64,000 bases of DNA from Roseitalea sp. MMSF_3546 (GCF_030732865.1 NZ_JASHKB010000016.1:1-64000), one strand, 5' to 3'; counted from the stretch's first letter, positions 9,329 to 18,073 are shown. Made by a program: numbers and translations. The notes: generated by a model from the sequence alone, not told the origin.

Positions 9329-9852
9329 GGCGCGGGCCGGGCGGCCTGCCGGCCGGCAAGGGTGCTGAACGAGCGCACCACGCACCACATGGAGACGGCG
9401 ACGAAGACCACGGATGCGAAAAAGGCCGCCGCATAGGCCCACCATAGCGGCCATTGCAGGATGAAGGTGGTCTCGCCGAAGGCGCGCTTGTCGGCAAGGC
9501 CCAGCCAGAGCCGCCAGGTGATCAGCACCGCCACCGCCATGAAGGCGAGATCGGCCGCCGCATCGAGAACGGCGCGCGCGCGCCGGGGAAGGCGCGCGGT
9601 GAAGACCTCCACGCGCGCATGGCCGCCGGTGATCTGGCACCAGGGCAGGAAGGCGAAGACGGCAAAAGCCGTGCCCATCTCGACCAGCTCGAAATCCCCG
9701 GGCACCGGGCCGAGACCGGCGACGATGAGCGCCCGGCCCGTCACCGAGGCGGTGGTCATCACAACCAGCGCGACCAGCACCGCGCCGCCGGCCAGCGCCA
9801 TTGCGGCGGCGATCTGATGCATGAGCCGATCGATGCGGCGATAAAGGGTCAC
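9325..9852 (-). CDS. TRAP transporter small permease (DctQ family)
   Basis: A 175-residue protein with four membrane segments. The FELVEMGTAFAVFAFLPWCQ stretch and the following GGHARVEVF are typical of DctQ. It pairs with the large permease through a four-base ATGA overlap. I chose the GTG at 9852 because GGAGGA sits four bases upstream; an ATG at 9867 is the alternative. The next gene upstream is divergent, so the operon starts here, and a dctP gene is missing from its usual first place. Confidence 0.85.
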   Translation of the reverse strand: MTLYRRIDRLMHQIAAAMALAGGAVLVALVVMTTASVTGRALIVAGLGPVPGDFELVEMGTAFAVFAFLPWCQITGGHARVEVFTARLPRRARAVLDAAADLAFMAVAVLITWRLWLGLADKRAFGETTFILQWPLWWAYAAAFFASVVFVAVSMWCVVRSFSTLAGRQAARPAP

Positions 9853-10051
9853 GCGTCCTCCGGGCATGGGCGTGCGGGCAGGGTTATCCGATGTGCGCGC
9901 CCGCGCAAAGCGCATCGGGGCGGCGCGCTTGTCGCATGTGGGACCGTGCGCGGTCGGGCAGGGCGTGACGTGTCGCGCTGGGCCGCTGCGGTTGACCGAT
10001 AAAGCTGGTTGCAATACTCCACTTTGTCGACGCAAGCTTGGTCGTGTTCCG

Positions 10052-11749
10052 TTGCACAATTTCACCCTGAAAGCCTTCGCCTGGCTGATCGCCGCGCTCT
10101 GCATCCTGCCGATCGTCGCCGTCGGCGTGTCGGCGGCCGGAGGAAGCTGGGAAACCTGGGCCGGCCTGGCCGGCACGGTGCTGCCACGCTATGTCTGGGC
10201 GACGGTGCAACTGGTCGTGCTGGTCGGTCTGGGCACGGCCATGGTCGGCACCGGCGCGGCCTGGCTGGTCACGCTGTGCCAGTTCCCCGGGCGGCGCGTC
10301 TTCGAGATCCTGCTCGCCCTGCCGCTCGCCTTTCCGGCCTATGTGCTGGCCTATGCCTATACCGATCTGCTCGACCATCCGGGCGCGGTGCAGACGGCGC
10401 TGCGCGCGGTGACCGGCTGGGGGCCGCGGGACTACTGGTTCCCGGAAATCCGGTCGCTGCCCGGCGCGGCGCTGATGCTGATCTTCGTGCTTTACCCATA
10501 CGTCTACCTTCTGGCGCGGGCGGCGTTCCTGCGCCAGTCGCCGACGGCCTATTTCGCCGCGCGCACGCTGGGTCACTCGCCGTGGAGCGCGTTTTTCCGG
10601 GTGTCGCTGCCGGTGGCGCGGCCGGCCATCGCCGGCGGCGTGATCCTGGCGCTGATGGAGACGGTCGCCGATTTCGGCACGGTGGCCCATTTCGGCGTGC
10701 AGACCTTCGCCACCGGCATCTACCAGGCCTGGTTCTCGATGGGCGACCGGCCGGCTGCGGCGCAGCTTGCCTTCTGCCTGATGCTGGTGGCGCTGTTTCT
10801 GGTCTTTCTCGAACGCATCGAACGCGGGGCGCGCAGGCATCACGAGGCCGGCCGCCGGGTCGAGGCGATGGCGCCGCATTTCCTTTCGGGCTGGCGGGCG
10901 GCCGGGGCGATCGCCCTGTGCGCGGTGCCCGTGCTGGCCGGTTTCGCGGTTCCGCTCGCGGTCTTGTTCGACATGGCGGTCACCTCGGGCCAGTCGCCCT
11001 TCACCGAGCGCTATATCGGCTTTGTGCGCAATTCGCTGTCGGTGTCCTTCGTCGCCGCGGTGGTCACCGTGGCGGCGGCGGTGCTGGTGGGCTATTTCGT
11101 CCGGCTCAGCCCCGGCCGGCTCGCCAACACGGCCAAGACGGTCGCCGGCATGGGATATGCGATCCCCGGCGGGGTGATCGCGGTCGGCGTGCTGGTGCCG
11201 TTCGCCGCCTTCGACAATGCGCTGGACGCTTTCATGCGCGCACGCTTCGACGTCTCCACGGGCCTGCTGCTGACCGGTTCGATCGCGGTGCTGGTGTTTG
11301 CCTATATGGTGCGGTTCATGGCGGTGGCGCTGTCGTCCTTCGACACCGGCATGAGCCAGATCAAGCCGAGCGTGGACGCGGTCGCGCGCACGCTGGGCGC
11401 TTCGACCGGGCGCATGCTGTGGCGCGTGCATCTGCCGCTGATGCGCGCCTCGCTGCTGACCGGGTTCCTGATCGTCTTCGTCGACGTGATGAAAGAGTTG
11501 CCGGCGACGCTGATCCTGCGGCCGTTCAACTTCGACACGCTCGCCGTGCAGGCCTACCGGCTGGCCTCGGACGAGCGGCTGGCGCAGGCGGCCGTGCCGT
11601 CCCTGATCATCGTCGGCTTCGGGCTCTTGCCGGTGATCATCCTGTGCCGGACGATCGCAAGGGAGCGCCCGCGCCACCACTCGGAGCTTCCCGCCGCGCT
11701 CGCCGATCCCTACGCGGCGCCCGAACCCGAAGAGCAAAGGGCGATGTGA
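10052..11749 (+). CDS. fbpB: Iron(III) ABC transporter permease (FbpB-like, two fused permease halves)
   Basis: About 565 residues with two binding-protein-dependent permease halves. The first EAA-like loop lies around AARTLGHSPWSAFFRVSLPVARPAI (about residues 168-195), the second around ARTLGASTGRMLWRVHLPLMR. This duplicated layout is typical of Fbp/Afu/Fut iron importers. The start is uncertain: the membrane sequence begins at a TTG (10052) with no strong ribosome site, and no ATG lies in a sensible place. The gene converges on the iron-binding protein gene instead of following it, and no cognate ATPase gene is present in the window. Confidence 0.75.
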   Translation: MHNFTLKAFAWLIAALCILPIVAVGVSAAGGSWETWAGLAGTVLPRYVWATVQLVVLVGLGTAMVGTGAAWLVTLCQFPGRRVFEILLALPLAFPAYVLAYAYTDLLDHPGAVQTALRAVTGWGPRDYWFPEIRSLPGAALMLIFVLYPYVYLLARAAFLRQSPTAYFAARTLGHSPWSAFFRVSLPVARPAIAGGVILALMETVADFGTVAHFGVQTFATGIYQAWFSMGDRPAAAQLAFCLMLVALFLVFLERIERGARRHHEAGRRVEAMAPHFLSGWRAAGAIALCAVPVLAGFAVPLAVLFDMAVTSGQSPFTERYIGFVRNSLSVSFVAAVVTVAAAVLVGYFVRLSPGRLANTAKTVAGMGYAIPGGVIAVGVLVPFAAFDNALDAFMRARFDVSTGLLLTGSIAVLVFAYMVRFMAVALSSFDTGMSQIKPSVDAVARTLGASTGRMLWRVHLPLMRASLLTGFLIVFVDVMKELPATLILRPFNFDTLAVQAYRLASDERLAQAAVPSLIIVGFGLLPVIILCRTIARERPRHHSELPAALADPYAAPEPEEQRAM

Positions 11750-11762
11750 GGCAAGGTTGACC

Positions 11763-11802
11763 CCACCCTTCCTCCCCCGCTTGCAAGTCGGGGATGAAGG
11801 GG
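11763..11802. repeat. Palindromic intergenic element after fbpB
   Basis: A C-rich arm (CCTTCCTCCCCCGCTTGC) and a short CCCCG/CGGGG stem lie just past the fbpB stop and resemble the elements at the left end of the window. It may end the plus-strand transcript. Confidence 0.5.
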
Positions 11803-11837
11803 GTCAAGGGCTGCGGCCTGGACGGAAGCCCACAAGC

Positions 11838-11871
11838 AAAAAAGGCCCGCACGGCCGAAGCACGTGCGGGC
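11838..11871 (-). terminator. Rho-independent terminator of the iron-binding protein gene
   Basis: A perfect nine-base stem (GCCCGCACG with CGTGCGGGC) around a nine-base loop. On the minus strand six U residues follow, just downstream of the stop at 11920. This is one of the clearest terminators in the window. Confidence 0.85.
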
Positions 11872-11919
11872 AGCGAGGACAGACCGGCCTCGGGGAGAAA
11901 CCGGCCATCCGGAGGACCG

Positions 11920-12948
11920 TTACTCCCAGCCGACCTCGTTGAAGATCTGCTGCGCGGTGGCGACATGCTTTGCCACCTCGGACAGATCGACATCGTCGGG
12001 CTTGAAGAAACCGAGTTCGGCAACCGAGGGCGACAGGGCGACGCCCGGCACGGCGGGATACTCGTCATTGCCGGCGGAGAAGTACTCCTGCGCCTGGTCG
12101 GATGCCAGATATTCAAGGAAGCGGATCGCGTTCTCGCGGTTGGGCGCGTTCGCCGCCACACCGCCGCCGGACAGGTTCATGTGGGCACCATAGCTGTCCT
12201 GGTTGGGGAAGACCCAGCCGATCATGTCGAGCGAATCCGACAGTCCCTCGACATCCTTGCGGATGGCACGGCCGAAATAATAGGTGTTCGACATGGCGAT
12301 GTCGCACTCGCCCGAAACGATGCCGCGGAGCTGATCGGTGTCGCCGCCCTGCGGGTCGCGGGCGAAGTTGTCGACGACATCCTGCGCCCATTGCCGCGCC
12401 GCTTCCTCGCCCTCGTGCTCGATGATGGCGGCGAGAATGGTCTGCGAATAGACGTTGGTGCCCGAGCGGATGCAGACCATGCCCTCATAGGCGTCATCGG
12501 CCAGGTCGGCATAGGTCTGGGGCGGGTTCTCGACATCGTTCTTGTCGTAGAACAGGATGCGGGCGCGCTGGGAAAAGCCGAACCACTGGTTGTCCTCGTC
12601 CTGCAGATAGGACGGTATGCGCCGCTCCAGCACATCGGACTCGATCGACTGCAGAAGGCCCATGTCCTTGGCGCGTTCCAGGCGCGAGGTGTCGACCGTC
12701 AGCAGCACGTCGGCAGGCGAGTTGGCGCCCTCGGCCTCCATGCGGGCGAGCAGTTCGTCCGCATTGCCCTCGATGCGGTTGATGGTGATGCCGGTCATCT
12801 CCTCGAAATCGGAATAGAGCCGTTCGTCGGTGTCATAGTGGCGCGAGGAATAAAGGTTCAACTCGCCATCGGCGAAGGCGACCGAGCCGGCCGGTACCAC
12901 CATGGCCGAAGCTAGCAGGGCAACCGTGAGGGATTTGAGGGGCGGCAT
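11920..12948 (-). CDS. fbpA: Iron ABC transporter substrate-binding protein (FbpA/FutA-like)
   Basis: A 342-residue periplasmic protein with a Sec signal peptide (about residues 1-26, ending VAFA). The mature start ELNLYSSRHYDTDERLY is typical of ferric-binding proteins. The adjacent tyrosines in NTYYFGRA near residue 220 are the usual Fe(III) ligands. The gene diverges from rirA. A TGA-N9-TCA palindrome ends 18 bases before... its start, on the upstream side, so it is probably repressed by RirA when iron is plentiful. Its permease partner is encoded convergently at 10052-11749. Confidence 0.88.
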   Translation of the reverse strand: MPPLKSLTVALLASAMVVPAGSVAFADGELNLYSSRHYDTDERLYSDFEEMTGITINRIEGNADELLARMEAEGANSPADVLLTVDTSRLERAKDMGLLQSIESDVLERRIPSYLQDEDNQWFGFSQRARILFYDKNDVENPPQTYADLADDAYEGMVCIRSGTNVYSQTILAAIIEHEGEEAARQWAQDVVDNFARDPQGGDTDQLRGIVSGECDIAMSNTYYFGRAIRKDVEGLSDSLDMIGWVFPNQDSYGAHMNLSGGGVAANAPNRENAIRFLEYLASDQAQEYFSAGNDEYPAVPGVALSPSVAELGFFKPDDVDLSEVAKHVATAQQIFNEVGWE

Positions 12949-12965
12949 GGATCACTCCTTTAACC

Positions 12966-12980
12966 TGATTGATGCGGTCA
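12966..12980. promoter_or_regulatory. Iron-responsive operator (IRO, TGA-N9-TCA), candidate RirA site
   Basis: The sequence TGATTGATGCGGTCA matches the TGA-N9-TCA core of the rhizobial iron-responsive operator. It lies in the 150-base divergent region between fbpA (start 12948) and rirA (start 13099), closer to fbpA. RirA encoded next door is the natural binder. Repression of fbpA, and perhaps of rirA itself, is inferred. Confidence 0.65.
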
Positions 12981-13098
12981 TGTTTTTCTCGATGCGGCTT
13001 GCCTTTGTCAATGCGTGCGCGACATAAAGTGGACAATTTTTGGAAGTTTTTTCTGGAATGATTCCAACCTGTTCCGTTTCCATGCTATGGATGGGCCC

Positions 13099-13569
13099 AT
13101 GAAACTGACCAAGCAGACCGATTACGCCTTTCGGATCCTGATGTTCTGCGCTGCCAGCGGCGACGGGCTGAGCCGCGTGGCCGACATTTCGCGCGCCTAT
13201 GGTGCCTCCGAGCCGTTCCTGTTCAAGATCCTGCACCCGCTGGTCGAGGGCGGGGTGGTTCAGACCGTGCGTGGCCGCAATGGCGGCATTCGGCTGGCGC
13301 GGCCGGCCAGCGAGATCACGCTCGCCGAGGTGGTGCGGCTGACCGAGGACAATTTCACCATGGCCGAGTGTTTCGACCTCGACGATGCCGATTGTCCGCT
13401 GATCGACAATTGCCGGCTGACATCGGCACTGCGCGAGGCGCTGGATGCATTCCTGGCGGTGCTCGACAAGTACACGATCGACGATCTGGCCCGGCCGAGC
13501 GCGGCGGTGATGAATCTCGTCGCGATGATCGAGGCGGGCCCGCCAACGGGGGCAAAACAGCCTTCATGA
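13099..13569 (+). CDS. rirA: Rhizobial iron regulator RirA (Rrf2 family)
   Basis: A 156-residue Rrf2-type regulator that starts MKLTKQTDYAFRILMFCAAS and carries an N-terminal winged helix. Three cysteines at 91, 99 and 105 match the Fe-S cluster ligands of RirA. The VRGRNGG stretch near residues 57-63 is characteristic of the wing. RirA represses iron-uptake genes when its cluster is intact. I chose the ATG at 13099 over an upstream in-frame start because the conserved N-terminus begins there. It is divergent from fbpA with a shared IRO site. Confidence 0.93.
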   Translation: MKLTKQTDYAFRILMFCAASGDGLSRVADISRAYGASEPFLFKILHPLVEGGVVQTVRGRNGGIRLARPASEITLAEVVRLTEDNFTMAECFDLDDADCPLIDNCRLTSALREALDAFLAVLDKYTIDDLARPSAAVMNLVAMIEAGPPTGAKQPS

Positions 13570-13630
13570 CCGATCGACCGCGCCGCGCGCTCGTGCCGTC
13601 GAGGCGGGGCGACGGTTGACGGCGGGCTGA

Positions 13631-13660
13631 TACATCAATAAATCATGAAGCATTGATATA
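13631..13660. promoter_or_regulatory. Inverted-repeat operator before the aquaporin gene
   Basis: ATCAAT (13634-13639) and ATTGAT (13652-13657) form a perfect inverted repeat with a 12-base spacer, extended by near-matching TA-rich flanks. It ends 13 bases before the aquaporin start and overlaps the likely -10 region. The half-sites resemble those of ArsR/SmtB repressors. No arsR gene is visible, so the binder would be encoded elsewhere. Confidence 0.5.
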
Positions 13661-13672
13661 TTGGAGTGCTTC

Positions 13673-14344
13673 ATGGCCAGCCTCACGCGGCGCCTGGGCG
13701 CCGAGTTCGTCGGCACCGCCTTCCTGCTTGCCACGGTCGTGGGTTCGGGCATCATGGCCGAGCGCCTGGCCGACGGAAACGTCGCCATCGCGCTTTTGGG
13801 CAACACGATACCGACAGGGGCGATCCTGGTCGTGCTGATCACCATGTTCGGCCCCGTCTCGGGCGCCCATTTCAACCCCGCCGTCACCATCGCCTTTGCG
13901 CTGCGCGGCGAACTGGACCGTGGGGACGGGCTGGCCTTCATTGCCGCACAACTGATCGGCGGCATTGTCGGCGTGTGGGCGGCGCATCTGATGTTTGCCG
14001 AAACGCTGATCCAATTCTCCCAGACCGCGCGCACCGGGCCGGCGCAATGGTTCGCCGAATGGGTCGCCGCCTTCGGCCTGGTGCTGACCATCCTGGTGAC
14101 GCTGAAGAGCCGACCGCAGGCCGTCGCCATGGCCGTGGGGCTCTACATCACCGCGGCCTACTGGTTCACCGCCTCGACCTCGTTCGCCAATCCGGCGGTG
14201 ACGGTGGCGCGCGGGCTGTCGGACACCTTTGCCGGCATCCGCCCCGTCGACGTGCCGATGTTCGTCGTCATGCAGGTGGCTGGCGGCGTCTGCGCGCTGG
14301 CCGTGGCGCGGTTTCTGCTCGACGAGCGCGCCGAACGCGCATAG
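13673..14344 (+). CDS. MIP-family aquaporin, AqpS-like
   Basis: A 223-residue six-helix channel with two NPA boxes, HFNPAVT near residue 63 and SFANPAVTVAR near residue 168. The second box followed by GLSDTFAGI is like the AqpS group found in rhizobial arsenic-resistance operons, and unlike GlpF, whose second box is NPARD. GGAG precedes the ATG at 13673. A palindromic operator overlaps the promoter. The neighbour is glycerol kinase, so a glycerol role is an alternative, but the sequence fits an AqpS-type metalloid or water channel better. Confidence 0.8.
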   Translation: MASLTRRLGAEFVGTAFLLATVVGSGIMAERLADGNVAIALLGNTIPTGAILVVLITMFGPVSGAHFNPAVTIAFALRGELDRGDGLAFIAAQLIGGIVGVWAAHLMFAETLIQFSQTARTGPAQWFAEWVAAFGLVLTILVTLKSRPQAVAMAVGLYITAAYWFTASTSFANPAVTVARGLSDTFAGIRPVDVPMFVVMQVAGGVCALAVARFLLDERAERA

Positions 14345-14450
14345 GAGACACGGCGCGCGGCCTCGGCCGCCGTCACACGGCCTTTGCACGCGATCTGCGA
14401 TTGATGATAGCAAGCCCAAAGCGCTTTGGCATCGGCGCCGCACGGCCGCC

Positions 14451-14502
14451 CAAGGGCATGAACAAAGGGCATGAACAAAGCGCATGGACAAAGGGCGTGA
14501 GC
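14451..14502 (+). repeat. Four tandem 13-base repeats before glpK
   Basis: Four consecutive 13-base units, consensus AAAGGGCATGAAC, differ from one another at only one to three positions. They end 14 bases before the glpK start. Each unit contains an ATG or GTG, so several possible starts lie in a row. The array could hold an operator or be a slippage-prone leader. Confidence 0.7.
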
Positions 14503-14516
14503 ACAGGGGGGAGGAG

Positions 14517-16013
14517 ATGGGCGACTTCGTTCTCGCCATCGATCAGGGCACGACATCGTCGCGGGCGATCGTGTTTGCCAAGGACCAGACGATCGCCGGC
14601 ATCGACCAGCAGGAGTTTCCGCAGCATTTTCCGCGCTCGGGCTGGGTCGAGCACGACCTTGAGGACATCTGGCGCACCGTTGTCGAGACCTGCAAGGGCG
14701 CGATCGCCGATGCCGGGATCGCGCCATCGGATATCGCCGCGATCGGCATCACCAACCAGCGCGAGACGGTGGCGATGTGGGACCGGAGGACGGGCGAGCC
14801 CGTCGGCAAGGCGATCGTGTGGCAGGACCGGCGCACGTCGGCGCTGTGCGACCGATTCAAGCAAGAGGGCCATGAGCCTGAATTCACTGCGAAAACCGGC
14901 CTTCTGCTCGACCCGTATTTCTCGGGCACCAAGGTCAAGTGGATGCTCGACACCATCGACGGTCTGCGCGCGCGCGCCGAAGCGGGCGAGGTCGTCTTCG
15001 GCACGATCGACAGCTTCCTGATCTGGCGGCTGACGGGCGGGGCGCGTCATGTCACCGATGCGACCAATGCGGCGCGCACGCTGATGTACAATATCGCCGA
15101 GAACCGCTGGGACGAGGACTTGCTCGCGCTTTTTGGCGTGCCATCGCTCATGCTGCCGCAGGTGCTCGACTGCGCCGCCGATTTCGGCATGGCGCGGGCC
15201 GACATACTGGGTGCGCAGATCCCGATCTACGGGGTCGCCGGCGACCAGCAGGCGGCGACGATCGGCAATGCCTGCTTTTCGCCCGGCATGGTCAAGTCGA
15301 CCTACGGCACGGGCTGTTTCGCGCTTCTGAACACCGGGCCCGACCGGGTGCCCTCCAAGAACCGGCTTCTGACGACCATCGCCTACCGGCTCGATGGCGA
15401 GACCACCTATGCGCTGGAGGGCTCGATCTTCATGGCCGGCGCCACGGTGCAGTGGCTGCGCGACGAACTCAGGCTCGTCGACAACGCCGCCCAGAGCGGC
15501 GAACTGGCGGTCAGGGCCGATCCCGAGCAGGATGTCTATCTGGTGCCGGCCTTTGTCGGTCTGGGCGCGCCGCACTGGGATGCCGAGGCGCGCGGGGCGA
15601 TGTTCGGGCTGACGCGGGCCACCGGGGCCGAGGAGATCGCGGCGGCCACTCTGGAAGCGGTCTGCTATCAGACATGCGATCTGGTCGAGGCCATGCACGG
15701 CGACTGGCCGGAGGCGGAAGGCGCCGAGACAACGCTGCGCGTCGATGGCGGCATGGTCGCCTCGGACTGGACGATGCAGCGTCTCGCCGACCTGCTCGAC
15801 GCGCCCGTCGACCGGCCGATGATGCTGGAGACCACGGCGCTGGGCGTGGCTTGGCTCGCCGGCAGCCGGGCGGGCGTCTGGCCCGACCGGGAGGGCTTTG
15901 CCGCCACCTGGGCGCGCGACCGCAGGTTCACGCCGCAGATGGACGAAGCGACGCGCGCGCGCAAGCTGGCAGGCTGGCGCGATGCGGTCTCGCGCACGCT
16001 GACCCGGCGGTGA
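14517..16013 (+). CDS. glpK: Glycerol kinase
   Basis: A 498-residue FGGY-family kinase, close to the usual 500, that makes sn-glycerol 3-phosphate from glycerol and ATP. Diagnostic stretches are the N-terminal [12 protein letters not shown], the [11 protein letters not shown] segment, [13 protein letters not shown], and the C-terminal FGGY signature region around [21 protein letters not shown]. The ATG at 14517 follows a GGAGGAG stretch and starts the conserved domain; a start 33 bases earlier lies inside the tandem repeats. No glpD or other glp gene is nearby. Confidence 0.93.
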   Translation: MGDFVLAIDQGTTSSRAIVFAKDQTIAGIDQQEFPQHFPRSGWVEHDLEDIWRTVVETCKGAIADAGIAPSDIAAIGITNQRETVAMWDRRTGEPVGKAIVWQDRRTSALCDRFKQEGHEPEFTAKTGLLLDPYFSGTKVKWMLDTIDGLRARAEAGEVVFGTIDSFLIWRLTGGARHVTDATNAARTLMYNIAENRWDEDLLALFGVPSLMLPQVLDCAADFGMARADILGAQIPIYGVAGDQQAATIGNACFSPGMVKSTYGTGCFALLNTGPDRVPSKNRLLTTIAYRLDGETTYALEGSIFMAGATVQWLRDELRLVDNAAQSGELAVRADPEQDVYLVPAFVGLGAPHWDAEARGAMFGLTRATGAEEIAAATLEAVCYQTCDLVEAMHGDWPEAEGAETTLRVDGGMVASDWTMQRLADLLDAPVDRPMMLETTALGVAWLAGSRAGVWPDREGFAATWARDRRFTPQMDEATRARKLAGWRDAVSRTLTRR

Positions 16014-16876
16014 GCGCGCCGGCCAACAGCGTCACCCTGATCGGCTCCAAGGGCGGGCCGGCGATCTATCCGGGTGTGCCGCGCATGCCAACGTCGACGC
16101 TGGTGCGGCTTGGCGGGCAGAGTGTCGTCATCGACTGCGGCCTGGGGGTCACGCGCGGGCTGGTCGATGCGGGCATGGCCCTGCGCGATCTGGCCGCGGT
16201 CATCGTCACGCATCTGCATTCCGATCACTATCTGGAATTCGGCCCGCTCATGCACACCGCCTGGACGGCCGGGCTGAAGAGGCCCGTGGCCGTGTTCGGC
16301 CCGGTCGGGCTCGCCGCCTGCTGGCAGGCCTTTGTTGAATCCATGGCCTTCGACATCACCACCCGCATGGCCGATGAAGGCCGGCCGGACCTTGCCGCGC
16401 TGGTTCGCCTGGAGGCGATGGACGAGGGGCTTTTCGCACGGATCGGCGATGTTCGCGTTTCCGGGCTGCTGAACCGGCATCCGCCGATCACCGAGAGCTA
16501 TGCGCTGAAACTGGCGGCCGGCGGCAAGGTGGTGGTGCTGTCCGGCGATACGGCGCCGTTCGACAGCCTTGCCGACTTCGCGCGCGGCGCGGACCTGCTC
16601 ATACACGAGGCGATGATCGGCGAGGGCATCGACCGGCTGGTGGCGCGCGTGGGCAATGGAGACCGGCTCGGGCAGCATCTGCGCGCCAGCCACACCGAGG
16701 CGCGTGACGTCGGCCGGCTGGCGGCAAGAGCGGACGTCAAGGCGCTGGCGCTCAACCATCTGATTCCGGTCGACGATCCGGCGATCGGCAGTGGTGACTG
16801 GGAACGCGCGGTGCGCGCCGGCGGCTATGAAGGCCTGCTGCATGTGGGCGAAGACGGGGTGGTGATCGGGATTTGA
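16010..16876 (+). CDS. Metallo-beta-lactamase-fold hydrolase
   Basis: A 288-residue MBL-fold enzyme with the zinc motif VTHLHSDH near residue 67, a downstream LLNRHPPI His, the metal-bridging Asp in LSGDTAPF, and a C-terminal HLIP histidine. The layout resembles RNase Z/arylsulfatase-type hydrolases, but no tRNA-processing exosite is obvious. It begins with GTG overlapping the glpK stop (GTGA), so it is translationally coupled to glycerol kinase. The substrate is unknown; a phosphodiester or ester is possible. Confidence 0.8.
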   Translation: MSAPANSVTLIGSKGGPAIYPGVPRMPTSTLVRLGGQSVVIDCGLGVTRGLVDAGMALRDLAAVIVTHLHSDHYLEFGPLMHTAWTAGLKRPVAVFGPVGLAACWQAFVESMAFDITTRMADEGRPDLAALVRLEAMDEGLFARIGDVRVSGLLNRHPPITESYALKLAAGGKVVVLSGDTAPFDSLADFARGADLLIHEAMIGEGIDRLVARVGNGDRLGQHLRASHTEARDVGRLAARADVKALALNHLIPVDDPAIGSGDWERAVRAGGYEGLLHVGEDGVVIGI

Positions 16877-16917
16877 AGCAGCTAAGACTCGGCTCTTCGC
16901 CAGGGACGGGCTTGGTA

Positions 16918-17271
16918 ATGCTCATTGATTTCGACGATGAACTCTTTTCCGAATTCACGGATTGGTTCGATCGGCTCGCCTATGATCAGCCTGTCATTGC
17001 CGATCAACTGCGCGCCTGCCTCGCCGATCTGATGAACGGCGGCGAAATTAGAACGGAATATTTGCGTGGTGACGAATCGGTCAGCGTCTATCTCGTGCCG
17101 CGGCGCCATTTGCTGGCGAAGACGGATGGTACCGGTATTCTGCTGCATGTCGACCGTCGTGGTATCGCCGTCCGGTTCAGCGTGCTCTCGTTTGATCTTT
17201 CTTCGGTCCATGCGGTCGATGAAGCCGTTGGCAGGATCATCCTGATGATCGAGCGCGAGCTTGGGATTTGA
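16918..17271 (+). CDS. Hypothetical protein, small acidic
   Basis: A 117-residue protein that I do not recognise. It is acidic at the N-terminus (LIDFDDELFSEFTDWFD) and has predicted alternating helix and strand with no membrane segment. The ATG at 16918 lacks a strong ribosome site; a TTG at 16873 inside the end of the previous gene is an alternative start. Base composition is lower in GC than the neighbours. It lies just before an XRE-type regulator, which suggests a linked pair, but its sequence is not that of a known RelE or HigB toxin. Confidence 0.6.
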   Translation: MLIDFDDELFSEFTDWFDRLAYDQPVIADQLRACLADLMNGGEIRTEYLRGDESVSVYLVPRRHLLAKTDGTGILLHVDRRGIAVRFSVLSFDLSSVHAVDEAVGRIILMIERELGI

Positions 17272-17320
17272 TGCATCGTCGTTTGGTTTCGGCGCATTTG
17301 CTCGACGGGACTTTGAGAGG

Positions 17321-17340
17321 CATATCGAATGTGATATATG
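17321..17340. promoter_or_regulatory. Imperfect palindrome before the XRE regulator
   Basis: CATATC and GATATATG form an imperfect inverted repeat seven bases before the XRE start, in an AT-rich patch. It is a plausible autoregulatory operator for the XRE protein. Confidence 0.4.
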
Positions 17341-17347
17341 TGAGGCC

Positions 17348-17764
17348 ATGGCCAAGCTGACGACCGAACATGCCATCGAACGGCAAGACGACCGGCCCGT
17401 CCGTGCACGTCCGAGCGCTGATGCCGCCGGACGGTCCCGTCTGCGCGATTATTTGACGACGCTCGACGACCGTTTTCCTCAAGTGGCCGAAGCACAAGCG
17501 GTGCGCGAACGCGCCGAGCAGGGCGCGCGCTCGATCATTGGCGCGCTGGCACAGGAGCGGGCCCGCCGCGAGATCAGCCAGGTGGCGGTCGCACGGGCGA
17601 TGCAGACCTCCCAGTCGGCCGTTTCGCGACTGGAATCGGGGTCCGTCGATGTCGGCCTTGAGACGCTGCTTCGCTATGCGATGGCGATCGGACTCGATCC
17701 GGCCGACGTCTTCGCCCTGAATGCCGCCGCGCCGGCGGCGAAGGACATGATGGAGCGTCCGTGA
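17348..17764 (+). CDS. XRE-family helix-turn-helix regulator
   Basis: A 138-residue protein with a Cro/C1-type HTH around residues 65-118: the stretch ISQVAVARAMQTSQSAVSRLESG holds helices 2 and 3, and LETLLRYAMAIGLDP continues the domain. The N-terminal 55 residues are charged and probably flexible. GAGG lies just before the ATG at 17348. A small hypothetical gene precedes it and another overlaps its stop, so it may be the antitoxin-like or repressor member of a three-gene unit. Confidence 0.75.
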   Translation: MAKLTTEHAIERQDDRPVRARPSADAAGRSRLRDYLTTLDDRFPQVAEAQAVRERAEQGARSIIGALAQERARREISQVAVARAMQTSQSAVSRLESGSVDVGLETLLRYAMAIGLDPADVFALNAAAPAAKDMMERP

Positions 17765-18054
17765 TGCTGGACGCATCGGCCTTGTCGGGACTGATCGGGT
17801 CGCTCTGCCTGTTCGTGCCACCATTCAGAGATCAGCTTTCTCGTCTCAGGATCAAGCGAACGCGCAACCGTGAGGCGCCTTTGCGTCCGGATGGACAGGC
17901 GGTCCCGGATACCATGGCCCGGCGCTTCGCCCGGCTCGGCGAGGCGATCGCCAACGGATACGATCGCGAGCGCAACAGCTTCTCGGCACAGGACACGCTT
18001 CTGATGGCAATCGGAGCGCTGCTGCTGGCGGTGTCATACGGCCTTTCGGGTTAG
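17764..18054 (+). CDS. Hypothetical small membrane protein
   Basis: A 96-residue protein with a hydrophobic N-terminal segment (about 4-22), a basic middle (QLSRLRIKRTRNR) and a second hydrophobic segment at the C-terminus (about 76-95). Its ATG overlaps the stop of the XRE gene (TGATG), indicating coupled translation. I do not recognise the family. Confidence 0.6.
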   Translation: MLDASALSGLIGSLCLFVPPFRDQLSRLRIKRTRNREAPLRPDGQAVPDTMARRFARLGEAIANGYDRERNSFSAQDTLLMAIGALLLAVSYGLSG

Positions 18055-18073
18055 CGACCGGAGCTCGTCCCGC

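Noticed and set aside
9866-10051. N-terminal extension of the iron permease to an ATG at 9866
   Set aside because: The added 62 residues are Arg/Gly/Cys-rich, cover the divergent promoter region and precede a natural membrane start at 10052.
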